In this document: positions 32,783-40,624 of the stretch, piece by piece | How positions within the stretch are numbered: position 1 is the first letter of the stretch | Layout: every line of letters begins with the position of its first letter | Assembly (NCBI GenBank): GCA_963805925.1 | Contig: CAWDWB010000003.1 | Coordinates: 930,001-994,000, forward strand | From: CAMPKL01 sp963805925 | GTDB taxonomy: Bacteria > Acidobacteriota > Terriglobia > Bryobacterales > UBA6623 | Reading direction: 5' to 3' | DNA length: 64,000 nt | Notes under the pieces: generated by a model | Told to the model about the DNA's origin: nothing | Seen by the model: the letters and a program-made list of their open reading frames with translations, nothing else | Databases searched by the model: none | Program-made: the position numbers and the translations under genes

Positions 32783-33959
32783 GCGCCTTCGTGAGGAACG
32801 GATCTTCTCGGTCAGCATCGTCCCTGTGGTCCGGGTCACGCCACTTGCGCAGGTCAGCCGGGGCCACCGCGTTCTCGGGCTCTAGACCCTTGCCATGGAC
32901 GGTCTCGCCGTTGGGTCGATAGTACTTGGCCACCGACAGGATTAACTCCGCACCGTCGTCCAAATCGATCGTTTGTTGTAGGGCGCCGATGCCGTAAGTC
33001 TGTTCGCCGACAATCTTGGCGCGCTCGCGATCGTGCAGAATCGCGGCGGCAATCTCAGCCGCGCCGGCCGTGCGGCTGTCGACGATGACTGCCAGACCGA
33101 AGTCGCCTTCAACGCCGTCCGCTTTAGCTTCGAACTTCTTCTCGGGGTAGCGTTGGCCCTTAGCCGAGCCAAGCTCTCCGCTACGCAGGAACAGGTCTGC
33201 AAGGTCAAATCCGGCAGCATGATCGCCGAACGAATTCTCGCGCAAGTCCAACACGATCTTCGTCGCGCCTTGACGCAGCAACCCGCGAACGGCCTCCGCC
33301 GTCTGCTTGATGCGCTCCGCATCGACGATGCTCATGTCCACGTAGCCGACTCCGCCTTCGAGCATGCGCGAGGTCACGTTCGGCAGCTTGACTTCTTCAC
33401 GGGTCAGGTTAAATTCTTGCGGCTCGTCGTAGGCCTTGGCCGTGCGCACCAGCAGGCGCGTCGTCGAACCAGGCTTGCCGCTGAGATCGGATTCCAACAT
33501 GGCAGGCGGCAACATGCGCGTGCTAACGTCGTCGATCGCCTCGATCAAGTCGCCGGAGCGCAGTCCGGCGCGAAATCCAGGCGAGCCAGGAATGACCGAC
33601 AAGATGGCCGCGACGCTGCCGCGCTTTTGCACGATCAGTCCGGTCGCCAACCCAGTCCCATGATCGGGGTTCTTCTGCGCCGAGTCGTACTGTTCCACCT
33701 GCTCTTCGGTCAGGTAGCTAGAGATCGGGTCCAAGTACTCCACTAGGCCTTGCAGCGCGCCGTGAGTGACCTTCTGGATGTCCGGCTCTTCGACGTAATC
33801 GCTCTTGATGTGCGCCAGGACCTCGGTATAGACCGACAGTGGCCTGTAGGCGCTGTCGCGGTTCGGTTCTTCGCTGCGGCCGAGCACGGCCCCGATCACA
33901 AGCAAGATGGTCAACAGCATCGAACTGAAAACGACGCCTACTTTCACTGGGGAAGTCAT
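32760..33959 (-). CDS. S41 C-terminal-processing-peptidase homologue lacking catalytic Ser and Lys
   Basis: A 399-residue membrane-anchored CtpA/Prc-like protein. It has an N-terminal anchor (VKVGVVFSSMLLTILLVIGA), an N-terminal helical domain (GALQGLVEYLDPISSYLTEE), a PDZ domain (near residues 100-180, with GSPGFRAGLRSGDLIEAIDD) and the S41 fold. Catalytic residues are replaced. The nucleophile position in the S-A-S-E-I motif is G299 (TAGAAEIAA), and the general-base Lys 25 residues later is I324 (TYGIGALQ). The third residue, Q328, remains. It should be proteolytically inactive, perhaps a scaffold or adaptor using its PDZ domain. The frame is otherwise intact. Confidence 0.88.
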   Translation of the reverse strand: MTSPVKVGVVFSSMLLTILLVIGAVLGRSEEPNRDSAYRPLSVYTEVLAHIKSDYVEEPDIQKVTHGALQGLVEYLDPISSYLTEEQVEQYDSAQKNPDHGTGLATGLIVQKRGSVAAILSVIPGSPGFRAGLRSGDLIEAIDDVSTRMLPPAMLESDLSGKPGSTTRLLVRTAKAYDEPQEFNLTREEVKLPNVTSRMLEGGVGYVDMSIVDAERIKQTAEAVRGLLRQGATKIVLDLRENSFGDHAAGFDLADLFLRSGELGSAKGQRYPEKKFEAKADGVEGDFGLAVIVDSRTAGAAEIAAAILHDRERAKIVGEQTYGIGALQQTIDLDDGAELILSVAKYYRPNGETVHGKGLEPENAVAPADLRKWRDPDHRDDADREDPFLTKALSVLAAA

Positions 33960-34038
33960 AGAGATCGGCCGCGCTCCTTGCGTTCCCTTCCGCGAGCGGA
34001 TGGACGCAGACTCATCATACTACGCGACGGCGGACCGT

Positions 34039-34674
34039 CTAGTCGCTTGTCTCGTCTGCGGAACCCGTCTTGCGATCCACGTAGTTTTCGTACTGGCGGT
34101 GGACCAGGATGTGGAAGACCGGCTGCCGAAACTCTTCGATGGCGTAGATATGCCCGCTGTTGTGCAGCGAGCTGAGCACATTCCTCAACCACTGGCGCTC
34201 TGCGCCGGTCATACCCTTTTTCGATATATCCAGGCTGGCGCCGGTCAGATGAGCCGATCGTTTGGGGCCGTCCACAGCGGCGGCATTGCCATTGCGCCGT
34301 TGCAAACTACGCTGGTATTCGGCCGTCCGCAACAAGCTCGTGACGCGCAGCGGCTTACCGAAGCGGGCTCGGAACTGACGGCTCAGCCTGGCTAGAAAAA
34401 GCTTCGTCCAGGGCCGCAGGTAGCGGTTGTCTTCCCGCACCGCGTGCAGATAGTAGGCGGATGTCTTGGTGGGAACCGGCTCCAATAGCTTCAGCCGGAC
34501 GAAGCGTTCGGTCATGGAGTCGTCCTCCATGCGCGAGAGTCTGTCCTCGTCGGCTCGCTGATTCTGCACCAACTGCGAACTGCGCGTGGCTCGCAAGCTG
34601 GCAGCTGAGGCTGCCAACGTGAGGCTCAGGCAAGCGGCTAGAAGAAGGAGGGTTCTCTTTCCGTGTCTTGGCAT
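34039..34674 (-). CDS. DUF5715-type secreted peptidase (M15/VanY-like)
   Basis: A 211-residue secreted protein with a signal peptide (KRTLLLLAACLSLTLAASAA). The second half carries the zinc-peptidase pattern of D-Ala-D-Ala carboxypeptidases: S140-x-H142-x2-G145-x3-D149 in KRSAHLTGASLDISKKG, and H188 in QPVFHILVH. The first half is a helical domain, LFLARLSRQFRARFGKPLRV. It is likely a periplasmic peptidoglycan-trimming enzyme. It lies 79 bases upstream of the S41-like gene on the same strand, so the two may be co-expressed. Confidence 0.82.
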   Translation of the reverse strand: MPRHGKRTLLLLAACLSLTLAASAASLRATRSSQLVQNQRADEDRLSRMEDDSMTERFVRLKLLEPVPTKTSAYYLHAVREDNRYLRPWTKLFLARLSRQFRARFGKPLRVTSLLRTAEYQRSLQRRNGNAAAVDGPKRSAHLTGASLDISKKGMTGAERQWLRNVLSSLHNSGHIYAIEEFRQPVFHILVHRQYENYVDRKTGSADETSD

Positions 34675-34811
34675 TGTGCTGGTGTCTTGTCAGTATGCCA
34701 GGCGGTTTTCGATTAAAACAAGCCTTTTCTCAACTGTTTGATTTGAAGACATCCTGGCGGCGCCGTTGGCTGGACAATCGGCGGTTTGCCGCGCAGACTG
34801 AACAACTTCAG

Positions 34812-35619
34812 GTGCGAGTCGCTTGGATTGTCGCGATGCTGATGGCCGCCCAACCGGCTGCGGCTGCCGTGGAAATGCGCAGCGAGCGCTTCCGCATTGT
34901 CGGCGAAGCGGATGCGGCGACCGCCGAGGACGGCAACTTCATTGCGATTGACTGGAATGCTGCGGGTAGTCCATGGCTTGCCTTGGCCCACGAATACGTG
35001 CACCTGACGTCCGACTTCGGGGCGCTGCCGCCCTGGTTCCGGGAGGGCCTGGCTGACTACCTCTCGCTCCGCGGGGAACTGAGGCAACCCCATCACGGCG
35101 ACCAATTCAATCGCCGCCCTGCGTTCCAAACCCTGGCTGGGAATGCGCGACTTGCTGGACGCCCAGGACGGATCCGCCGCCCGCGATCACGAACTGTTCT
35201 ACGCCCAGTCCTGGCTCGCCTCGCAACCCGGAGCCATCCGCCGCCGGCTGGAGCCCCGGCAAATCTACGACCACTTCGCACTGGAGGGCTCCGCCGCCAT
35301 GGAAGTGCAATTGCGCTCCTACCTGACGCAATTGACGATTCAGGAACCGGCGCCGCAGCCATCGCCGGAGCTGCTGCCGGGGCTAGCGGCCAGAGAACTT
35401 GAGGAGTACGAATGGCAGACCTGGCAACTTGAGTTGCTCCGCGGCATGAAAGGCAATTCGGCCGCCGAACCGGAATTACTGACCCTGGAGTCTAGCCATC
35501 CGCAATCGCCGTTCATTCAAGCGGCCCTCGGCGCCCGGAGTTGGAACGTAAACATCGCCTACATCCCCTACCGCGGCAAAGGACCGCTGATAGGCGAAGC
35601 GCACGCCATCCTCTTCTAG
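34812..35619 (+). pseudogene. Secreted zinc metallopeptidase-like gene interrupted by a +1 frameshift
   Basis: The first frame, from GTG 34812, begins with a signal peptide (MRVAWIVAMLMAAQPAAAAV) and contains a gluzincin active site: HEYVH in LALAHEYVHLTSDFG, then the Glu-bearing helix WFREGLADYLSL. After RGELRQP the sensible sequence continues one base later in another frame (ITATNSIAALRSKPWLGMRD, then LLDAQDGSAARDHELFYAQS), to a stop at 35619. Removing one C from the CCCC at 35088-35091 joins them exactly. The start is uncertain; the frame is open from 34668. It could be a recent pseudogene, a slippage-controlled gene or a sequencing error. Confidence 0.8.
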
Positions 35620-35648
35620 GGCCGGTACAATGAAACCTTATCTATTCG

Positions 35649-36167
35649 GTGTCTTCTCCCAGCGCAAAGCAGCACAAGAAGAGTGCTTCCGACAGAGGCC
35701 CTGTACGCGTGGCGGTGGTCACCGTCAGTGACACGCGCACGCCCGAAACCGACGTCAACGGACGCTACCTGGCCGAGCGGATCGAAGCCTCCGGGAATCA
35801 GTTGCATTCGACCTCCATCGTCCCGGACGAACCGCTCGAAGTCGAGGCGATCCTGGAGCGGCTAGCCTCTTTGGGCGATGTCCAGGTCGTACTCTTCAAT
35901 GGTGGAACGGGCATTTCCAGCCGAGACCGCACTTTTGACGTCCTGGCCGCCAAGCTAGAGAAGACCTTGCCCGGCTTTGGGGAGATCTTCCGCATGCTGA
36001 GTTGGGAGCAGGTAGGCTCCGCCGCGATGATGTCGCGCGCAACAGCCGGCGTCTACCGCGGCAAGGTCATCGTCTCGACGCCTGGATCGCCCGCAGCGGT
36101 ACGGCTGGCCTGGGAAAAGCTCATCGAACCGGAATTGGCCCATCTAGCGTGGGAAGTCGTCCGCTGA
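35649..36167 (+). CDS. moaB: Molybdenum cofactor biosynthesis protein MoaB/MogA family
   Basis: A 172-residue molybdopterin-binding-fold protein. Conserved parts are AVVTVSDTRTPETDVNGRYL, VVLFNGGTGISSRD (residues 81-94), the LPGFGEIFRMLSWEQVGSAA segment, and VIVSTPGSPAAVRLAWEKLI. MoaB/MogA adenylylates molybdopterin before metal insertion. I cannot distinguish the two by eye. GTG 35649 is the likely start. No other moa genes are in the window, so the pathway must be encoded elsewhere. Confidence 0.93.
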   Translation: MSSPSAKQHKKSASDRGPVRVAVVTVSDTRTPETDVNGRYLAERIEASGNQLHSTSIVPDEPLEVEAILERLASLGDVQVVLFNGGTGISSRDRTFDVLAAKLEKTLPGFGEIFRMLSWEQVGSAAMMSRATAGVYRGKVIVSTPGSPAAVRLAWEKLIEPELAHLAWEVVR

Positions 36168-36194
36168 ACCTGACTGCTGTTTGAGACATCCGAC

Positions 36195-37220
36195 ATGCGC
36201 TTCTTGCTGATTCTACTGGCGCTGACCGCCGCGTACGCCGATACCGTCGTCGTCGATACCGGCGATCGCCTCAACGGCGAGATTGAAAAACTCGAAGGCG
36301 GCAAACTCTTCCTCAAAACCTCCTACGCCGGCTCCATACGCATCGATTGGAACAAGGTCGTCGAGATCGACTCCGACGCCTCCTATCAAGTCGAAACGGA
36401 AGCCGGACTGAGACTGCGCGGCGCCATGCGGCGCCAAGGGGACTATGTTGTCGTCGGCGCCGGCGACGCCGATAATGCGCCGAGCCACGAGGCTGACGCA
36501 ACCGTAGTCACCAGCATCGTCCGCATGGAAAACGACGAGCCCCCTGGCTTCTGGGAAACTTTGAACGGGTCGGTGGGAGTCGGATACACCTTCACCCGCG
36601 GCAATTCCGATCAAACTCAGGCGTCCCTCACCGCCCGCGGCAATTATCGCCACGACGGCTACACCCTGCGCGGCGATCTCAATTCCATCTTCGCCAACAT
36701 CGACGACTCCCAACGCCAAAGCCGTCACGCCCTCAACACCCGCTTTGATCGCTACCTGAGCCCAAACTCTTTCGCTTTCGCAATCGCGGCGTTCGAACGC
36801 AATGATCAGCAACAACTCGATCTCCGTTCGCGCCTCGGCGGCGGATTCGGCTGGAAGCTCATCCAGGAGCGCGACCGGACTTTCGATCTACTGGGCGGCT
36901 TCACCTTGACGAACGAACAATACCGCGCCGAGGAAGGCGCCCCGCTGCCCCGCAAAAGCACCGGCGAAGGCTTGCTTGGCTTCGAGTGGCGCTCTTCCCG
37001 CTGGTGGGGCATCGAGTTAAGAACCCGCCTCACGGCCCACCCCAACCTCGTCCAAACTGGCCGCTACCGCATCGAGTACGACTCCGGCGCCGCCATCCCC
37101 CTGGTGGCCGGCTTCACTTGGAACGTCAGTCTGTTTGACCGCTACGACAACAAACCGCCTCGAGAAGAGCTGGAACGAAACGACTACGGCATGGTCTCGA
37201 CCCTCGGTTTCTCTTTCTGA
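36195..37220 (+). CDS. DUF481 family outer membrane protein
   Basis: A 341-residue protein with a short signal peptide (MRFLLILLALTAAYA). Residues 17-115 form a small N-terminal beta domain that begins TVVVDTGDRLNGEIEKLEGG. The DUF481 beta barrel follows, with alternating strands such as GSVGVGYTFTRGNSDQTQAS, LTARGNYRHDGYTLRGDLNS and LGGGFGWKLIQERDRTFDLL, and ends YGMVSTLGFSF with the typical terminal Phe. DUF481 ('YdiY') proteins are outer membrane barrels, some induced by salt; transport or structural roles are not settled. Confidence 0.9.
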   Translation: MRFLLILLALTAAYADTVVVDTGDRLNGEIEKLEGGKLFLKTSYAGSIRIDWNKVVEIDSDASYQVETEAGLRLRGAMRRQGDYVVVGAGDADNAPSHEADATVVTSIVRMENDEPPGFWETLNGSVGVGYTFTRGNSDQTQASLTARGNYRHDGYTLRGDLNSIFANIDDSQRQSRHALNTRFDRYLSPNSFAFAIAAFERNDQQQLDLRSRLGGGFGWKLIQERDRTFDLLGGFTLTNEQYRAEEGAPLPRKSTGEGLLGFEWRSSRWWGIELRTRLTAHPNLVQTGRYRIEYDSGAAIPLVAGFTWNVSLFDRYDNKPPREELERNDYGMVSTLGFSF

Positions 37221-37239
37221 GCAAATCTACAATAGAAGC

Positions 37240-37881
37240 TTGCACGTCACCGAGATCTTCAAGTCGATCCAGGGCGAGTCGACCTACGCCGGCCTGCCCT
37301 GCGTCTTCGTGCGGCTGACCGGCTGCAACCTCCGTTGCACCTGGTGCGACACCGCCTACGCCTTCCACGGCGGCACGCGGATGACGGTAACCGAAGTCCT
37401 TGATCGGGTGAAAGAATTCGGCGGGTCGCTCGTCGAAGTCACCGGCGGCGAGCCGTTGCTCCAGGCCGAGGTCTATCCGCTAATCGACGCCCTGCTCGCC
37501 GACGGCTTTCAGGTGATGCTGGAGACCAGCGGCGAGCGTCCGCTCGACAAGGTTCCTGCCGAGGTGCGCAAAATCGTCGACGTCAAATGCCCGGACTCGG
37601 GCGAGGCCGACACGTTCCGCCTTGAGAATCTCGCCCTGATGAGCCCGCATGATCAACTCAAGTTCGTGGTCGGCTCACGTCGCGATTACGAGTTCGCGCG
37701 AGACTTCACCCGCCTCCACAAACTGGATAGCCGTTTTGCCGCCACGATCTTTTCGCCCGTACACCAAGCTGTCGATCTGCAACAGATGGCACAGTGGATG
37801 ATTGACGATCGCCTCGACAGCGTCCGCTTCGGCCATCAACTGCACAAGACCATCTGGGGAGCTGAGACGAAGGGCGTCTAG
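37240..37881 (+). CDS. queE: 7-carboxy-7-deazaguanine synthase
   Basis: A 213-residue radical-SAM enzyme that converts 6-carboxytetrahydropterin to 7-carboxy-7-deazaguanine in queuosine synthesis. The [4Fe-4S] cysteines are C29-x3-C33-x2-C36 (LTGCNLRCTWCDTAY). The family N-terminus HVTEIFKSIQGESTYAGLPC, the EVTGGEPLLQ motif and VDVKCPDSGE are clear. TTG 37240 is the best start because it begins at the family N-terminus; the open frame extends upstream inside the DUF481 gene. queC, queD and queF are not present here. The stop shares CTAG with the convergent YkgJ gene. Confidence 0.94.
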   Translation: MHVTEIFKSIQGESTYAGLPCVFVRLTGCNLRCTWCDTAYAFHGGTRMTVTEVLDRVKEFGGSLVEVTGGEPLLQAEVYPLIDALLADGFQVMLETSGERPLDKVPAEVRKIVDVKCPDSGEADTFRLENLALMSPHDQLKFVVGSRRDYEFARDFTRLHKLDSRFAATIFSPVHQAVDLQQMAQWMIDDRLDSVRFGHQLHKTIWGAETKGV

Positions 37882-38312
37882 TCCTGCTCGGGAAAAGCGT
37901 CAGCGCAACTCTGCGCGGCGGCCCGAACCATATGGATGGGTAGAATTTGACCGACGCCCACGCCCGGACAATAACCGCGCAGTCCCTTCCAAGCCTTGCG
38001 CGTCGAGACTGTCTCCGGCCAAAAAGGGAAGGCTCGGCACTGCAACGGCTTTACGTCGTGAATACGGCAGCCGTTCGTCTCCAAGAAATGGCAGGTCGTC
38101 TCGCCCGGGTTGCTCAGCCGCAACCCCTCGTCGTCCTCGGGGGCGCAGTAGCGCTCGGTGAACTCGGGCTCGGTCAGGCCTAGATGAGCGGCGATCCGGC
38201 TTCTGTCTTCTTCCGTCAAGAAAACGTCGCCCGGCCGAGCGCAACAGTTGACGCAGCCCGATTGACATTCGAAGCGAAAGTTAATCGAAGCGACTACGAC
38301 CGGATCGCCCAT
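37878..38312 (-). CDS. YkgJ family cysteine cluster protein
   Basis: A 144-residue protein with the YkgJ/CxxCxxCC motif: C16-x3-C20-x2-C23-C24 in RFECQSGCVNCCARPGDVFL, then more cysteines in TTCHFLETNGCRIHDVKPLQ (the 'CxfL...CxIyexRPxqCR' signature) and a late GYCPG. Such proteins are thought to bind zinc or an iron-sulfur cluster. Their function is not established. It is soluble with no signal peptide. The Dabb lipoprotein gene lies just upstream on the same strand (7 bases). Confidence 0.9.
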   Translation of the reverse strand: MGDPVVVASINFRFECQSGCVNCCARPGDVFLTEEDRSRIAAHLGLTEPEFTERYCAPEDDEGLRLSNPGETTCHFLETNGCRIHDVKPLQCRAFPFWPETVSTRKAWKGLRGYCPGVGVGQILPIHMVRAAAQSCADAFPEQD

Positions 38313-38319
38313 CGAGCGC

Positions 38320-38754
38320 CTACTGGATCAAGTAGTCGAAAGTCGTGGTGCCCGGAACGCGAACCTTGCTGTAGACTTCGACCCATTCGTCATGAGCCGG
38401 ATGCTCTCCGTAGGCTTTGCGCGCCGCCTCGTCGGTCATCTCCATGCATACGCCGTAGTCGCGCTGCGCGTCACCGACATTCGGGGTCAACAGCTTGCCG
38501 TGGGTGACCTTGTTCAGCCCAGGGATCTTCGAGGGCAACTCGTCCGTCGCCGTATAGAAAGCTTGCCAGTCTGCTTCCGTCGCCTCGGCAATGGCCGTGA
38601 AAGCAAAGCAGTGCACGACCTTGCTCTCCACAACGGCAGCAGTGGCCGACGCCGATTCCGCCGCCGGTTCGGGAGCGGGGGCGCTGCCGGCGCATCCGAC
38701 CAGGGAAACAGTCGCGGCGACAAAAGTCAGAATCGTTTTGTATCGAAAGCTCAT
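38320..38754 (-). CDS. Lipoprotein with Dabb (stress-responsive alpha-beta barrel) domain
   Basis: A 144-residue lipoprotein. The signal is MSFRYKTILTFVAATVSLVG with acceptor C21. A Pro/Ala-rich linker (APAPEPAAESASATAAVV) is followed by a Dabb domain: VHCFAFTAIAEATEADWQAF, LPSKIPGLNKVTHGKLLTPN, DYGVCMEMTDEAARKAYGEH and a final PHAHDEWV-like segment. Dabb domains are ferredoxin-fold dimers of uncertain function. ATG 38754 is selected because the signal peptide starts there; the open frame extends further. The gene is divergent from the ECF sigma factor gene. Confidence 0.88.
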   Translation of the reverse strand: MSFRYKTILTFVAATVSLVGCAGSAPAPEPAAESASATAAVVESKVVHCFAFTAIAEATEADWQAFYTATDELPSKIPGLNKVTHGKLLTPNVGDAQRDYGVCMEMTDEAARKAYGEHPAHDEWVEVYSKVRVPGTTTFDYLIQ

Positions 38755-38881
38755 CAAATCGCTAGACTCCTCGACAGGGATTCGTACAGCCGGGGCTGTG
38801 AGCATTCGATTGTATCCCGCATCGCCAAATCCGCGACTTGTAGCGGAGCCTCCGGGGCCCCACAATGGTAAAGAGTTCGCA

Positions 38882-39487
38882 GTGAGCCTACGTTCGACAA
38901 TCGATTCCGAAGTGGATGACCTAGAGTTGGTCTCCCGCACACGGGCGGGCGATCGCGCCTCCTTCGACGAACTCGTCAACCGTCACGCGGCGAAGGTTTT
39001 TCGTCTAGCTCGGCACATCACGCGCAACGACGCCGAAGCCGAAGACGTCTTGCAAGACGCGTTCTACAAGGCTTACACGCGGCTCGACCAGTTCAACGCC
39101 GACGCTCAGTTCTACACCTGGCTCGTCCGTATCGCCGTCAACGAAGCCCTCATGCGTTTGCGCAAGCGGCGCAACAGCAAGACGGTCTCGCTGGACGCGG
39201 AGCTGGAAACCGAGGACGGCTCCATCCAAAGAGAAGCGGTATCGCCGGACGACAACCCCGAGCAGGGTTACAGCCGGGACGAGACCCGTAAGATGCTTGA
39301 AGACGCCATTGATTCGCTGGACGAGGGTTACCGGACCGTATTCGTCCTGCGCGATGTCGAAGGCCTGTCCACCCAAGAGACCGCGGACCTGCTTAAGCTT
39401 TCCATCTCTGCAGTCAAGTCGCGGTTGCTCCGTGCAAGACTCCAGCTCAGGGACAAACTCAAAGGGCGGTTGCACTCCCATGGCTAA
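38882..39487 (+). CDS. ECF RNA polymerase sigma factor (sigma-E-like)
   Basis: A 201-residue extracytoplasmic-function sigma factor. Region 2 contains FDELVNRHAAKVFRLARHIT, DAEAEDVLQDAFYKAYTRLD and FYTWLVRIAVNEALMRLRKR. Region 4 contains LDEGYRTVFVLRDVEGLSTQ and ETADLLKLSISAVKSRLLRA. The start is GTG 38882 (AAAGAG eight bases upstream); no ATG is suitably placed. The downstream gene encodes an 82-residue zinc-binding anti-sigma factor whose ATG overlaps the sigma stop by eight bases. This gives the classic sigma/anti-sigma pair. Confidence 0.93.
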   Translation: MSLRSTIDSEVDDLELVSRTRAGDRASFDELVNRHAAKVFRLARHITRNDAEAEDVLQDAFYKAYTRLDQFNADAQFYTWLVRIAVNEALMRLRKRRNSKTVSLDAELETEDGSIQREAVSPDDNPEQGYSRDETRKMLEDAIDSLDEGYRTVFVLRDVEGLSTQETADLLKLSISAVKSRLLRARLQLRDKLKGRLHSHG

Positions 39488-39728
39488 GAAAAAGATCACT
39501 TGTCAATCTTTTCTAGATGACCTGTCGGACTACATCGACGGCGACGTGGCAGAAGAGATTCGCGTAGCTTTCGAGGCGCACCTGGCCAAGTGTCCCAACT
39601 GTTGGGTTGTTTTCGATGAGACGAAGCGAACCGTCGAGATATTCCAGCGCTACGACTGCCATCCGATGCCCGATCAAGTCAAAGATCGCCTCCTGCAGAC
39701 TTTGTCCGTCAAGCTGAAGAATTCCTAA
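39480..39728 (+). CDS. Small zinc-finger anti-sigma factor
   Basis: An 82-residue soluble anti-sigma protein. The ZAS motif is H34-x3-C38-x2-C41 (AFEAHLAKCPNCWVVFDETK), with C8 near the N-terminus as a fourth possible ligand (ITCQSF). There is no membrane helix, so it is probably a cytoplasmic, redox-sensing type such as RsrA rather than a transmembrane signal receiver. It overlaps the sigma gene and is likely translationally coupled to it. Confidence 0.9.
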   Translation: MAKKKITCQSFLDDLSDYIDGDVAEEIRVAFEAHLAKCPNCWVVFDETKRTVEIFQRYDCHPMPDQVKDRLLQTLSVKLKNS

Positions 39729-39925
39729 GTCATTGATTCTTAGAGCTTAAAAGATCCGGTCCGACTTTTTTCTCTTTTCCTGCCTTCGAAGGGAAACCTC
39801 CGTACCCAAACTGTAGTCTTTAAAACGTGAGGGGTCCGCGCAAAGCGGCTTCGGAAGTCCGCTGGCAGGGTTCCTCAGAGTTGCCGGCTTAGGCTCGACC
39901 CAGGTCGGCGAACGGAGTCCCTGTT

Positions 39926-40606
39926 ATGGCTCTTGCTGCTGCCAACACAATGCCGACCTTCGATGTTTGGGAAGATCCCCTGGCATTGCTGCCGCGGCGA
40001 AAACCTCAACAATTCGAGCGGGATCAGACTATCTACTCGCGCGAGGATCCGGCTGAGAGCCTCTATCTGGTGATTGACGGTGCGGTGAAAATTAGCCGCA
40101 TCTCGTCTGAAACCGGCAGAGAAACGGTGATCGATGTGGAGGCGAGCGAGTCTTTCTTCGGCATCTCTTGCCTCTTGCACGCCAGTGAGCGCGGCGAGCA
40201 GGCGATCGCGTTGGAGAAGAGCCAGGTCATGGAGTGGCACGTCTCCGACTTGCGAGAATTGATCGCCCGCACTCCCGAGTTGGGCCCAGCCTTAATGCGC
40301 ATGGTCGCTCACAAACTGGTGGAAGCCGACACCCGAATCGAGAGTTTCGCCAACGATCACATTCCTCGCCGGCTGGTCAAAGCCCTGCTCCGACTCGGCG
40401 AACGCTTCGGCGAGCGTTCCGGCCCCTCGACCATTCGCTTGATGCCGCTGACTCACGAGTTGCTCGCTCGTCACGTGGGTACTTCGCGCGAAATCGTCAC
40501 GCAACACATGAGTTGCTTGCGTAAACAAGGCCTGTTGGATTACTCCCGCTCCGGCCTCGAATTCGACCCCGACAAGCTGCGCGAAGGCCTCGATACGATT
40601 CGCTAG
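39926..40606 (+). CDS. Crp/Fnr family transcriptional regulator
   Basis: A 226-residue regulator. The cyclic-nucleotide-binding-like domain (residues 10-125) includes YSREDPAESLYLVIDGAVKI and FGISCLLHASERGEQAIALE. A dimerisation helix follows, and then the Crp winged helix with recognition helix MPLTHELLARHVGTSREIVT. The N-terminus lacks the cysteine cluster of Fnr, so oxygen sensing through Fe-S is not supported. The signal is unknown. The 197-base gap upstream has a T-rich tract (39766-39779) but no clear regulatory site. ATG 39926 is the start. Confidence 0.92.
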   Translation: MALAAANTMPTFDVWEDPLALLPRRKPQQFERDQTIYSREDPAESLYLVIDGAVKISRISSETGRETVIDVEASESFFGISCLLHASERGEQAIALEKSQVMEWHVSDLRELIARTPELGPALMRMVAHKLVEADTRIESFANDHIPRRLVKALLRLGERFGERSGPSTIRLMPLTHELLARHVGTSREIVTQHMSCLRKQGLLDYSRSGLEFDPDKLREGLDTIR

Positions 40607-40624
40607 CGCGGCAGCGTCGTGAGC

